Shown here in pieces: positions 31,914 to 40,241 of a stretch of DNA of 64,000 bases. The stretch comes from Proteiniclasticum aestuarii (GTDB lineage: Bacteria; Bacillota; Clostridia; Clostridiales; Clostridiaceae). Position 1 is the first letter of the stretch; the number at the start of each line of letters is the position of its first letter. Under the pieces are notes generated by a model, which saw only the letters and a list, made by a program, of their open reading frames with translations, was not told where the DNA came from and ran no database searches. Made by a program: the position numbers and the translations under genes. The DNA lies in the NCBI RefSeq assembly GCF_017368455.1, contig NZ_JAFNJU010000007.1, positions 124,001-188,000 on the forward strand, read 5' to 3'.

Positions 31914-32912
31914 TTGAAATTATATATACGTGCCCCATTTACCAATGAAAAAATAGAAGAATTACGAGAGTTGTTCAATGAAATTATATATGAGCCATGG
32001 ACAGAAACAGGAGAGCGGTACTATGAGGATGAAATGATCGAAGCACTTCAGCTTCACCAACCGGATGTACTGATTACTGAGCTGGATAAGGTGACAGAAA
32101 AAGTGCTGAATAATTACAGTGGGCTGAAACTTGTAGGAGACTGTCGTGCGGTTCCAGCTAATATTGAAGTAGATGCGTGTTCCCAAAAAGGAATTCCAGT
32201 GGTGTGCACACCAGGTAGAAATGCTCAAGCTGTGGCAGAGATGCTTGTAGGTCTTCTTCTAACCTACATGAGAAACATCATACCATCTGTAGAATGGGTG
32301 AAAGAAAAGAAATGGGTTCAAGGGACTACACCGTACTATACATGGATGGGGAATGAGCTAAATAGAAAGACCATCGGATTTGTAGGATTCGGTGCTGTAG
32401 GTCAGGCTTCTGCAAGAATTTTAGAAGCTTTCGGTTGTCACATCGCATATTACGATCCTTTTGTAAACATAGAGAATAATAACTATGAAAAGAAAGAATT
32501 ATCAGAGCTGTTTAAGTCTTCGGATATCATTTCTCTCCATTTACCATCTATACCAGATACAGACAAGATGATTAATCTAGATCTGTTGAAATCAATGAAG
32601 AAAAGTTCCATATTAATTAACACTGCAAGAAGTTCAGTTATTGATATGGAAGCGCTGGAAAGTGTAATCAAAAATAAGGAAATAAGTGGCGCTATACTGG
32701 ATGTTCTCGACAACGAACCTCCTTCTGATGAAGATTTAAGACTCCTTGAGTATGACAATGTTCTCATCACTCCACATATATGTGGTGCTACTTTTGAAGT
32801 GACTGATCATCAGTCTGCAATCATGACTGAGAGATTGAAGAATTACTTCCAGAAAGGATTGAAGGAAGGCGTACTCTATAATTATAAAAATCTTGGAGAG
32901 AGAAATGAATAA
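31914..32912 (+). CDS. D-isomer-specific 2-hydroxyacid dehydrogenase
   Basis: This 332-residue NAD-dependent dehydrogenase has the cofactor motif GFVGFGAVGQASA near residue 158, catalytic Arg in NTARSSVID (about 238), Glu in LDNEPPSDEDL (about 267) and His in ITPHICGAT (about 285). The N-terminal domain has KLVGDCRAVPANI, shared with the paralogue at 41762. The start is a TTG at 31914 after AGGAGG. It lies between mtnA and an FGGY kinase. It probably interconverts a hydroxy acid and a keto acid; its place in the DHAP shunt is not established. Confidence 0.85.
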   Translation: MKLYIRAPFTNEKIEELRELFNEIIYEPWTETGERYYEDEMIEALQLHQPDVLITELDKVTEKVLNNYSGLKLVGDCRAVPANIEVDACSQKGIPVVCTPGRNAQAVAEMLVGLLLTYMRNIIPSVEWVKEKKWVQGTTPYYTWMGNELNRKTIGFVGFGAVGQASARILEAFGCHIAYYDPFVNIENNNYEKKELSELFKSSDIISLHLPSIPDTDKMINLDLLKSMKKSSILINTARSSVIDMEALESVIKNKEISGAILDVLDNEPPSDEDLRLLEYDNVLITPHICGATFEVTDHQSAIMTERLKNYFQKGLKEGVLYNYKNLGERNE

Positions 32913-34350
32913 TAAGAATTACCTAGTGGTTGATTCGGGGACTGGAAACTGTAAAATTGTCTTAATCGAGGCGACTGGACATATTGTGGATGTCTTATCC
33001 TTTGAAAATAAGTATTATAAAGATTATGAGTATACGGATGCACAATATTTCATACCACAAGAATGGGAAGAAAAAATCCTTTCCGCTTGTAAGGAACTGG
33101 TAAATAGAAACAGGAACACGAAAATTGATGCCGTGATATCCACCAGCGCGCGTCAAAGTGTAGTTCTCTATGATGAAAAAGGGAATGCGTATTATGGTCT
33201 GCCTAATATCGATAATCGTGGAAAGGATTGGATGGATGAAATTACAGATCGAGGAGAAATCTATGATAAAACTGGTCGATGGGTCACAGAGGATTTCCCT
33301 GCTGCTAAAATATTTGGCTTATCTAAAAAGAAACCGGATCTTTTCAGGAAGATGCACAAGTTTACAAGCGTAAGTGAATGGGTGGGTAGTATATTTACAG
33401 GAGAAATATGTATCGAGCCTTCTCAGGCTTGTGAAACACAACTGTATAACATCAACATCGGAGACTGGGATGAGGCTTTATGCAAAAGCTACAAGATACC
33501 TGTGACAGTTTTACCTGAACTGAAGGATGCGGGTCAGAAACTTGGTGATGTAAAAGAGAGTGTGTTGACTTATCTAGGTCTAGAGTATGGAGTGATATTT
33601 ATCGTAGGTGGTGCCGATACACAAATGGCATTAAAAGGGATTAATATCAAGTCTAATGAGTTCGGTATTATATCCGGAACCACTTCTCCTGTACTGACAC
33701 TAAATAATGAAAAAATCTATGATCCAGAAGAAAAGTGTTGGGTCAATGTAGATTTAGCTTCCAATCACTATGTTATTGAAACTAATCCAGGTGTAACGGG
33801 ATTGAATTATCAGAGATTGAAGAATCTTATTGCACCAGCTATTTCTTATGAAGAAATAGAATCCATGTATGACAAGATGGAATCTTACAAGTGTACAGTA
33901 TCTTTGACATCACTTGATTTTGCTAAGAAGCGATCACTGGGACCTGGTGGAATTATCTTGACATCTCCTTTAAACACGATGGAGAGCATTCATGATATCT
34001 TGTGGTCTGCCATGGCAGATATTGCCTGCTCCATTTACACTCAGTATCTTAACCTAAATAGTATGACATCGAACATGAAGGATTATATCAAGTGTGGTGG
34101 TGGTGGATTCCGATCTCGCACTCTATGCCAGATGTTGGCAGATATGACAGATAGAAAAATTCTTCTTTATAACAAGTTTGAACAAGCCACTACCATTGGC
34201 ACCATAGTTTTAGTAAACCGCTATTTCGGAGAAGAAGAAAACCTTGAGCTTAGTGTTTTGAGAGAATATACCCCTAGAAAAGACAGCTTAGTACTACAAT
34301 ATTATAAAGATTGGAAGAAAAATCGAAAGTTAATTAGTGAAAGAAATTAA
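32905..34350 (+). CDS. FGGY-family carbohydrate kinase
   Basis: This 481-residue sugar kinase has the phosphate-binding start VVDSGTGNCKIVL, a G-A-D-T-Q-M-A-L-K-G region near 235 and G-I-I-S-G-T-T-S-P-V near 255; the C-terminal actin-like half carries I-K-C-G-G-G-G-F-R-S near 395. FGGY enzymes phosphorylate ketoses, polyols or related compounds. The ATG at 32905 is preferred over the TTG at 32893 because GGAGAG is 4 nt upstream; it overlaps the dehydrogenase stop by 8 nt. It is rather distant from textbook xylulo- or glycerol kinases, so the substrate is open. Confidence 0.82.
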   Translation: MNNKNYLVVDSGTGNCKIVLIEATGHIVDVLSFENKYYKDYEYTDAQYFIPQEWEEKILSACKELVNRNRNTKIDAVISTSARQSVVLYDEKGNAYYGLPNIDNRGKDWMDEITDRGEIYDKTGRWVTEDFPAAKIFGLSKKKPDLFRKMHKFTSVSEWVGSIFTGEICIEPSQACETQLYNINIGDWDEALCKSYKIPVTVLPELKDAGQKLGDVKESVLTYLGLEYGVIFIVGGADTQMALKGINIKSNEFGIISGTTSPVLTLNNEKIYDPEEKCWVNVDLASNHYVIETNPGVTGLNYQRLKNLIAPAISYEEIESMYDKMESYKCTVSLTSLDFAKKRSLGPGGIILTSPLNTMESIHDILWSAMADIACSIYTQYLNLNSMTSNMKDYIKCGGGGFRSRTLCQMLADMTDRKILLYNKFEQATTIGTIVLVNRYFGEEENLELSVLREYTPRKDSLVLQYYKDWKKNRKLISERN

Positions 34351-34368
34351 AAATATGGAGGAATAAAA

Positions 34369-35028
34369 ATGTTATTAGAAAACGAAAGAAATTTAATTGT
34401 AGAGTATGGGAAAATGATGAGTGCATCAGGGTTAACCTCTGGAACAAGTGGTAATATCAGTATTTATGTTCCAGAAAAAGGGATGATGGCAATCAGTCCA
34501 TCAGGTATTGGATATTTCGATACCAAACCTGAAGATGTGGTTATTATGGACCTGGATTCTAATATTATAGATGGAATCAGAAAGCCTTCTAGTGAATGGG
34601 CACTTCACTCAGAAATGTATAAGAGAAAACCGGACTGTAGATCTGTAGTACATACACACTCCATGTACTGTACTGTTTTTGCATCACTGAATCAGCCTCT
34701 TAGCGCTGTGCACTATGTGCTTGCGGATGCTGGAGTAGCTTCAGTACCCTGTGCACCATATAGAACGTTTGGAACTGTTGAGCTGGCTCAGGTGGCAGGT
34801 GAATACATTGGCGAAGGGAATGCGGTTCTGCTTGCAAATCATGGTATGTTGGCATGTGGTGGTTCCATTAAGAGTGCATACGGCCTAGCCAATGGTCTTG
34901 AATACTGCGCAGAGTTAGAATATCGAACAAGAGCTATTGGAAAGCCTGTAGTGCTAGATGATGAAGAGATGGCTAATATTATTGAAAGATTTAAAACTTA
35001 TGGACAAGTAAGTAGAACTGAAGGATAG
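34369..35028 (+). CDS. Class II aldolase (L-fuculose-phosphate aldolase-like; possible Ald2)
   Basis: This 219-residue zinc enzyme has the phosphate-binding S-G-T-S-G-N-I-S near 25, S-P-S-G-I near 44, the acidic residue in SSEWALHSEMY (about 73) and zinc ligands in VVHTHSMY (His about 92 and 94) and LLANHGM (His about 155). Fuculose-phosphate-type aldolases split ketose 1-phosphates to DHAP and an aldehyde. In the DHAP shunt this class cleaves 5-methylthioribulose 1-phosphate or 5-deoxyribulose 1-phosphate. Position after mtnK-mtnA and opposite an alcohol dehydrogenase supports that role. A close paralogue lies at 43674. Confidence 0.88.
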   Translation: MLLENERNLIVEYGKMMSASGLTSGTSGNISIYVPEKGMMAISPSGIGYFDTKPEDVVIMDLDSNIIDGIRKPSSEWALHSEMYKRKPDCRSVVHTHSMYCTVFASLNQPLSAVHYVLADAGVASVPCAPYRTFGTVELAQVAGEYIGEGNAVLLANHGMLACGGSIKSAYGLANGLEYCAELEYRTRAIGKPVVLDDEEMANIIERFKTYGQVSRTEG

Positions 35029-35090
35029 AAAATCCGATTATGTGTTATTACAGAAATGTTAATATCACTATCAATATATAAAGTAAAAAG

Positions 35091-35132
35091 CAATCCAGAT
35101 GGCAGCCTGAGTGCTCCCTTCTGGATTGTTTT
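35091..35132 (+). terminator. Terminator of the mtnK-mtnA operon
   Basis: CAATCCAGA (35091-35099) pairs with TCTGGATTG (35120-35128), followed by TTTTC. It lies about 60 bp after the aldolase stop. Confidence 0.8.
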
Positions 35133-35207
35133 CATAAACCTGATAATTAAGCTTTCAATTCTGTTTGCTTACTCTAATTGAGTGTATTAATTATTGGGAA
35201 AGGTTTA

Positions 35208-36098
35208 CTATCCCATGAAGATGACAGCAACACCCAGCACGCCTATAAGCGCACCCATGACTTCATTGACCTTGACCTTTTCCTTGAAGAAAATAATGCT
35301 CACAGGAATGATCAGGATGGGCACGATGGCCATGAGGGTAGAAGCAATGGCTGTGGATGTGTACTTCACCGCCATGAGAGACAGGGATACACCCACCACA
35401 GGACCGAAGATGGACCCGATGGTGATACCTGTCATGACATTCCGGTTCTTGAAGGTGCCGAAGAATCCGGACCACTTCTTTGTGACGGTGATGATCAGGA
35501 TGAATCCCAGGATTCCAGCAAAGATTCTGATCTCTGTGGCAACGAAGGGGTTCAGCTCCGCCACACCCACTTTGGAGAGGATTAGCCCAAGAGCCTGCCC
35601 TACAGCACCTAGAAATGCGAAGGTGATTCCTTTGATGGGGTGCCTTACGACAATCTTATGACTTCCCTTGTCTTTTCCCATGACCACAATGGCGATTCCG
35701 ATGAATGTCAGCATCATACCTGCAATCTGGATAAAACCGAGTTTTTCACCCAGGATGAAATAACTCATCACTGCCGTGATGGGCGGTGCCAGGGCCATGA
35801 TCAGCATGGACACTCGCGCGCCGATTTCAACAAATGCCTGAAACAGGAACATATCACCCAGAACAAAACCTACAAGGCCTGAAAAGAGCAGTGCCTGGAA
35901 CGCTTCAGGGGTGACATTCAGATTCCTGAAGCCGCTGGTGATAAAGAAATTGATGATGGTGATAATGACCAGTGAGACCACAAGTCTCATGAGATTCAGA
36001 ACCAGTGATCCGACTTTCTTGCCTGCGTATTCAAAGGATACGGAAGATCCGACCCAGCAGAAGGCGGTAAGTATTGCAGCGATTTCGCCAATAAACAT
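35208..36098 (-). CDS. EamA-family (DMT) transporter
   Basis: This 296-residue protein has ten predicted membrane helices in two five-helix halves, the standard EamA layout. Halves start with IAAILTAFCWVGSSV and ITFAFLGAVGQALGL. The end of each half has the conserved A-x-I-P-I or L-A-P-P region and a glycine-rich final helix. Substrates of the family are metabolites, amino acids or nucleotides-sugars; none can be chosen here. It is a single gene on the minus strand, divergent from the MATE pump. Confidence 0.82.
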   Translation of the reverse strand: MFIGEIAAILTAFCWVGSSVSFEYAGKKVGSLVLNLMRLVVSLVIITIINFFITSGFRNLNVTPEAFQALLFSGLVGFVLGDMFLFQAFVEIGARVSMLIMALAPPITAVMSYFILGEKLGFIQIAGMMLTFIGIAIVVMGKDKGSHKIVVRHPIKGITFAFLGAVGQALGLILSKVGVAELNPFVATEIRIFAGILGFILIITVTKKWSGFFGTFKNRNVMTGITIGSIFGPVVGVSLSLMAVKYTSTAIASTLMAIVPILIIPVSIIFFKEKVKVNEVMGALIGVLGVAVIFMG

Positions 36099-36305
36099 CT
36101 AACATCCATCCTGTCCTATTTTATTTTTCATTTCACTATCTTAACACAGCATCAATGGTTTTCATAGAATTATTGAAGTGTCTGGAGTTGTTGCAAATTC
36201 TGAAAAAAGTGCGAAAACAGGACAGTATGACATCGGGAAAAATGAGCCGTAAATAGAATGATAATATTCCACAGGGAGAAATGGATAAATGGCAAATTTC
36301 ATGCT

Positions 36306-36334
36306 TTGACGAAAAAGTGGAAATTGGGTATAGT
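36306..36334 (+). promoter_or_regulatory. Promoter of the MATE gene
   Basis: TTGACG (36306-36311) and TATAGT (36329-36334) are 17 bp apart. A folded leader (36346-36387) lies between it and the start codon at 36406. Confidence 0.6.
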
Positions 36335-36345
36335 ATGATGAGCTG

Positions 36346-36387
36346 AAGCGCTGAAATACCGGAAATGCGGTAGCGAAGTGCTTCACC
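36346..36387 (+). other. Structured 5' leader of the MATE gene
   Basis: TGAAGC at the left pairs with GCTTCA at the right; inside, TACCG pairs with CGGTA around a GAAATG loop, with a 7x7-nt internal loop between the two helices. It ends about 20 nt before the start codon. I do not recognise it as a named riboswitch; it could control translation of the pump. Confidence 0.4.
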
Positions 36388-36405
36388 TGAATGATCGGAG
36401 GACCT

Positions 36406-37746
36406 ATGAACACAAAGTCTAAAGAAAGAAAACAGTTATATAAGACATTTTTTAAATATGTATCCCTGAACGTCATCAGCATGATCGGATTTTCCGCCTT
36501 CATCCTGGCGGACACCTTCTTCATCGCCAACGGCATCGGCAAGGATGGCCTGGTCTCTTTGAACCTTGTGATTCCCGCCTATACCGTGGTCTATGCCATG
36601 AGTCTTCTGCTGGGAACAGGAGTGGGAACCGTCTACTCCATTTACCGCGGGGAGAAGAAACCGAAAAGAGGAAATGAAGTGTTCACCCAGATGATGATTC
36701 TGGGCGTTTTCATCGGGCTTCTCTTCACCATCATTGGGCTTCTGTTTCCGGATGAAATCGTGATGCTTCTAGGAGCAGAAGATCATCTTGTTGAGATGTC
36801 CAGAGACTATACCTACACGGTCTTCAACTTCTCCATAGCCTTCATGGTGAACAGTATTCTGGTGAGTATGGTGCGAAATGACGGCCATCCAAGGCTTGCC
36901 ATGATCGCTATGATGACAGGAAGTCTCAGTAACATCCTTCTGGACTACATCTTCATCTATCCCCTGGGGATGGGTATGTTCGGTGCAGCCCTGGCCACAG
37001 GCATCGCGCCGATTCTAAGTATCCTTGTGATGATGCCCTTCTTCCTAAGAAAGAAGCATCACTTCAGGTTTGTGAAGACCCGGCTCAGACCGCTGGAAAT
37101 TAGAAAGGTGGTTTCCATCGGTATTCCCACCTTCATCACAGAGCTCTCCTCGGGGCTTGTGATTCTTCTCTTTAACCTGGTGATCCTTCACTACATCGGA
37201 GAAATCGGTGTGGCAGCCTATGGCATCATCGCCAATCTGGCGCTGATCCTCATTGCCATCTTCTCTGGCGTGGGCCAGGGGATTCAGCCCATCATCAGTT
37301 TCAATCATGGTCAGAAGAATCAGGAGAATGTACGCAGAACCCTGAATCTTGGGATTCTTTTCTCAGCAGCACTGGCGCTCTTTCTCTACGGCATCTTCAT
37401 CGGCAATTCCGATGGAATCATCAGAGCGTTCAACTCGGAGAACAACCTGGAGCTTCATCGCCTGGCCAAGGAAGGCATGCGGATCTATTTCTCCTCCTTC
37501 CTCTTCGCAGGGATAAATATCACCATCATCTCCTACTTTTCCGCCAAGGCGAAACCAAGACCCTCCTTTATCGTGTCACTCCTTCGAGGAATACTCCTCA
37601 TACCACCGGTCCTGCTTTTCCTGGCAGGTGCCATGGGCATCACCGGGGTATGGATCACCATTCCTCTGGTGGAGCTTCTGACACTTCTCATCTCCCTGAC
37701 ACTTCTTCATATGGAAAGACGAAAAAAAGTGCAGCTGCCTTCCTAG
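36406..37746 (+). CDS. MATE-family efflux transporter
   Basis: This 446-residue protein has twelve membrane helices in two similar halves, with ADTFFIANGIGKDGLVSLNLVIP near residue 30 (key A-D-T-F-F-I-A-N-G-I-G) and the second-half G-V-G-Q-G-I-Q-P-I-I-S-F-N near 289, both typical MATE signatures. MATE pumps export drugs or metabolites in exchange for Na+ or H+. The frame is open from 36391, but ATG 36406 follows a GGAGG at good distance. The terminator hairpin at 37722 begins inside its last codons. Confidence 0.87.
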   Translation: MNTKSKERKQLYKTFFKYVSLNVISMIGFSAFILADTFFIANGIGKDGLVSLNLVIPAYTVVYAMSLLLGTGVGTVYSIYRGEKKPKRGNEVFTQMMILGVFIGLLFTIIGLLFPDEIVMLLGAEDHLVEMSRDYTYTVFNFSIAFMVNSILVSMVRNDGHPRLAMIAMMTGSLSNILLDYIFIYPLGMGMFGAALATGIAPILSILVMMPFFLRKKHHFRFVKTRLRPLEIRKVVSIGIPTFITELSSGLVILLFNLVILHYIGEIGVAAYGIIANLALILIAIFSGVGQGIQPIISFNHGQKNQENVRRTLNLGILFSAALALFLYGIFIGNSDGIIRAFNSENNLELHRLAKEGMRIYFSSFLFAGINITIISYFSAKAKPRPSFIVSLLRGILLIPPVLLFLAGAMGITGVWITIPLVELLTLLISLTLLHMERRKKVQLPS

Positions 37747-37763
37747 AGCGCTGCACTTTTTTT
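37722..37763 (+). terminator. Terminator overlapping the MATE 3' end
   Basis: AAAAAAGTGCAG and CTGCACTTTTTTT form arms at 37722-37734 and 37751-37763. The left arm is within the final codons of the MATE gene, whose stop is at 37744-37746. Confidence 0.85.
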
Positions 37764-37830
37764 GTGGTTCAGAAGCTCTCTAATCGTGATAAGATGGAAA
37801 TAGAACAAATAAAAACTGGGGGAAAAGTAA

Positions 37831-38835
37831 ATGAGAATACCATATGAGACCATGCTGAATGAATTCAAGAGAATCCTCACCGACCGCGGCGTCTCGGAAG
37901 ACATCGCTTTGGAAGCGGCAATGAACTTCGCCAAAACAAGCCTTGACGGAGTCTACTCTCACGGCGTAAACAGATTTCCAAGAATCGTCGGCTATATTGA
38001 TCGAGGAATCATAGATCCGAAAGCCCTGCCCGAGTGTGAGATGCGTTTCGGCGCCATGGAAAGATGGAACGGAAATCTGGGCCTTGGAAACATAAACGCC
38101 AAGCGCGCCATGAATAGAGCCTGTGAACTGGCTGAGGAAAACGGCATAGGGATCGTGGCGCTCCGAAACACCAATCATTGGCTTCGAGGCGGAGCCTACG
38201 GATGGCAGGCAGCCGAAGAAGGGTACATCGGCATATGCTGGACCAACACCATGCCCAATATGCCGGCCTATGGGGGGAAAGACCATAAGATCGGGAATAA
38301 TCCCTTCATCATGGCGGTACCAAGAACCAGCGGAGAACATGTGGTGCTGGATATGGCCATGTCCCAGTTCTCCTATGGAAAGCTGGAAGACTACAGGATG
38401 AAAGGGAAGAAGCTTCCTATTCCTGGTGGATATGATAAAGAAGGGAAACTGAGTACAGATCCTGGAGCCATCGAAGAGAGCGGAAGAGTGCTGCCCATAG
38501 GGTTCTGGAAAGGCAGCGGACTTTCTATCGTTCTTGACATGATTGCCACGGTCCTTGCTGGCGGTAATGCCACCTGTGACATCGAAAAGGATTCCGAGAA
38601 TGAATCGGGACTCTCCCAGGTGCTTCTGGCCATCGATCCCAAGAAGTTCAGCACAGCAGCCCAAATCGACGAGATGATTACGCGAATAGTGGAGGATCTG
38701 AAGACATCTGAAATGGATGAAGAAATCGGAGGGGTTTCCTATCCGGGGCAGTCCACCATCAGGAGAAGAAAAGAGAATCTGGAGAAGGGTATTCCCGTAC
38801 AGGAAGAGGTCTGGAATAGAATCCTTGCCCTGTAA
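37831..38835 (+). CDS. dlgD: 2,3-diketo-L-gulonate reductase-like (YiaK/DlgD) Ldh_2-family dehydrogenase
   Basis: This 334-residue protein belongs to the malate/lactate dehydrogenase-2 family and is strikingly like Escherichia coli YiaK: it shares GVYSHGVNRFPR near 44, ALRNTNHWLRGG near 110 (catalytic His), YGWQAAEEGYIGICWTN near 124 and the late WKGSGLSIVLDMIAT near 226. YiaK reduces 2,3-diketo-L-gulonate with NAD(P)H in ascorbate-type catabolism. The other genes of that pathway are not adjacent, so the substrate may differ. An extended -10 (TG-a-TAAGAT, 37787-37795) and a G-rich ribosome site precede it; a terminator follows. Confidence 0.82.
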   Translation: MRIPYETMLNEFKRILTDRGVSEDIALEAAMNFAKTSLDGVYSHGVNRFPRIVGYIDRGIIDPKALPECEMRFGAMERWNGNLGLGNINAKRAMNRACELAEENGIGIVALRNTNHWLRGGAYGWQAAEEGYIGICWTNTMPNMPAYGGKDHKIGNNPFIMAVPRTSGEHVVLDMAMSQFSYGKLEDYRMKGKKLPIPGGYDKEGKLSTDPGAIEESGRVLPIGFWKGSGLSIVLDMIATVLAGGNATCDIEKDSENESGLSQVLLAIDPKKFSTAAQIDEMITRIVEDLKTSEMDEEIGGVSYPGQSTIRRRKENLEKGIPVQEEVWNRILAL

Positions 38836-38869
38836 GCTGACGAATCACAAACAGAATAGAAAACAAATT

Positions 38870-38906
38870 GTTTAGATTGCTTTTATAAGTGGTCTAAACT
38901 TTTTTA
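38870..38906 (+). terminator. Terminator after the diketogulonate reductase gene
   Basis: GTTTAGA (38870-38876) pairs with TCTAAAC (38893-38899), followed by six T. The AT-rich stretch 38907-39188 after it holds no gene I can support. Confidence 0.8.
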
Positions 38907-39188
38907 TCAATAAAATGATTGAAATTCAGCAAGAAAACACCTGATTTTGATAGTTAATATTTTATCAAAAACGATTTCGTGCAATGAAATGATTAAATGA
39001 TATTCGTTTACAAAAGTAACTGGTAAACTAGGAATCATGAGTTGATAGTTACATATGTAATAATTATAAGCGTTAATAATCTCACAAATTTTTCCTTGAA
39101 ATAACAAAACAGTAATATTATTAGAAAATTAGTCAATATTTTATATTATTTACTTGTATTATTATGAAATTAATAACAGTGGGTGTTA

Positions 39189-39237
39189 TTGACTATGTTC
39201 AAATGTAATACTATAATAAAACTCGTAAACGTTTCAA
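39189..39237 (+). promoter_or_regulatory. SorC-operon promoter with cre-like site at the start
   Basis: TTGACT (39189-39194) and TATAAT (39212-39217) are 17 bp apart. GTAAACGTTTC (within 39224-39237) is cre-like, with two or three mismatches to the CcpA consensus, and covers the likely transcription start. Carbon catabolite repression of the operon is therefore plausible. Confidence 0.6.
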
Positions 39238-39248
39238 AAACAAATCAT

Positions 39249-39262
39249 CTATAGCGCTATAG
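39249..39262 (+). promoter_or_regulatory. Palindrome next to the SorC-gene ribosome site
   Basis: CTATAGCGCTATAG is a perfect 14-bp palindrome that touches the GGAG ribosome site (39262-39265). It could be an operator or a translation-blocking stem for the regulator gene at 39274. Confidence 0.45.
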
Positions 39263-39273
39263 GAGAAATTAAA

Positions 39274-40227
39274 ATGAAAGATTCGCATCAGGAACTGATA
39301 CAAGTTGCATATTACTACTACAAACTAAACCTCACACAGCAGAATATCGCTGAGAAGCTAGGGATATCCAGACAAAAAGTCAACCGATTGATTCAGAGAG
39401 CGATTCAGGAGCGAATCGTTGAAATCAAGATTAATGGGTATGAGAATTTTGATATCGATCTAGAGTACAGACTTGAAAAAAAGTATAATCTGCAAAAGGC
39501 GATTGTTGTAAAAGAGAATATTGATGAGAAACCAATTGGTATTGCAGCGTCTAAGTTTATCAATCAGTTCATTAAGAGAATATTAGAGAAACAGCAAAAG
39601 TGTGACATTGGTATATCTTGGGGCAATTCACTAAGTACCCTCACGAGTAACTATATCGTTGAAGATGATATGGATGGTGAGGTGTCTGTAATTCAGCTCT
39701 GTGGGGGAATCAACACTTCAAAGACAGCCATCAAGCCTGAAGAGGTAACCAATGTGTTGGCTATGACATTGGGAGGGCAGTCCTATAACCTGTATGCGCC
39801 TGCAAAGATGGAGAATAAGGAACTGGTAAAGTTACTGAAAAGAGAAAAATACTATCACAATATTCTTGAACGATATAATTCAATAGATGTATCTGTAGTA
39901 GGCATAGGGAACCTTGATGAAGATGGTACTCTGATCAAATATAACTATCTAGACGAGAGTACTTTTGAAGAACTAAGCAGAATGGGTGCTGTTGGGGATG
40001 TCTGTTTCAGGATGTTTGATCGACAAGGTAAATTAGTTGAATCTGATTATAACGAGCTGATCATGGGAATCGCATTTGATAATTATATGGACATACCTAC
40101 AAGGATAGGAATCGCTTATGGACGAGAAAAAGTAAAAGCTGTGACTGGCGCATTATGTGGAAGTGTGATAAACGTTCTGGTTACTGACTATGAAACAGCC
40201 AGAGATATCATGGACTACGATGGATGA
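39274..40227 (+). CDS. SorC-family (sugar-binding) transcriptional regulator
   Basis: This 317-residue protein has an N-terminal helix-turn-helix with L-T-Q-Q-N-I-A-E-K-L-G-I-S-R-Q-K-V-N-R-L (about 20-39) and a C-terminal sugar-phosphate-binding domain with G-I-S-W-G-N-S-L near 113 and G-D-V-C-F-R-M-F near 243. These match the SorC/LsrR/CggR group, tetramers controlled by phosphorylated sugars. It overlaps nothing but is followed 14 nt later by an FGGY kinase, whose product may be its inducer. GGAG lies 8 nt before the ATG. Confidence 0.88.
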   Translation: MKDSHQELIQVAYYYYKLNLTQQNIAEKLGISRQKVNRLIQRAIQERIVEIKINGYENFDIDLEYRLEKKYNLQKAIVVKENIDEKPIGIAASKFINQFIKRILEKQQKCDIGISWGNSLSTLTSNYIVEDDMDGEVSVIQLCGGINTSKTAIKPEEVTNVLAMTLGGQSYNLYAPAKMENKELVKLLKREKYYHNILERYNSIDVSVVGIGNLDEDGTLIKYNYLDESTFEELSRMGAVGDVCFRMFDRQGKLVESDYNELIMGIAFDNYMDIPTRIGIAYGREKVKAVTGALCGSVINVLVTDYETARDIMDYDG

Positions 40228-40241
40228 AATGGAGGATGAAA

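Noticed and set aside
35178-35661. Plus-strand frames opposite the EamA transporter
   Set aside because: Their histidine- and aspartate-rich translation is the typical mirror of hydrophobic membrane codons, not a real metal-binding protein.
37780-38664. A 294-residue minus-strand frame across the diketogulonate reductase gene
   Set aside because: It is antisense to a strongly conserved YiaK-like protein and has no recognisable motifs.
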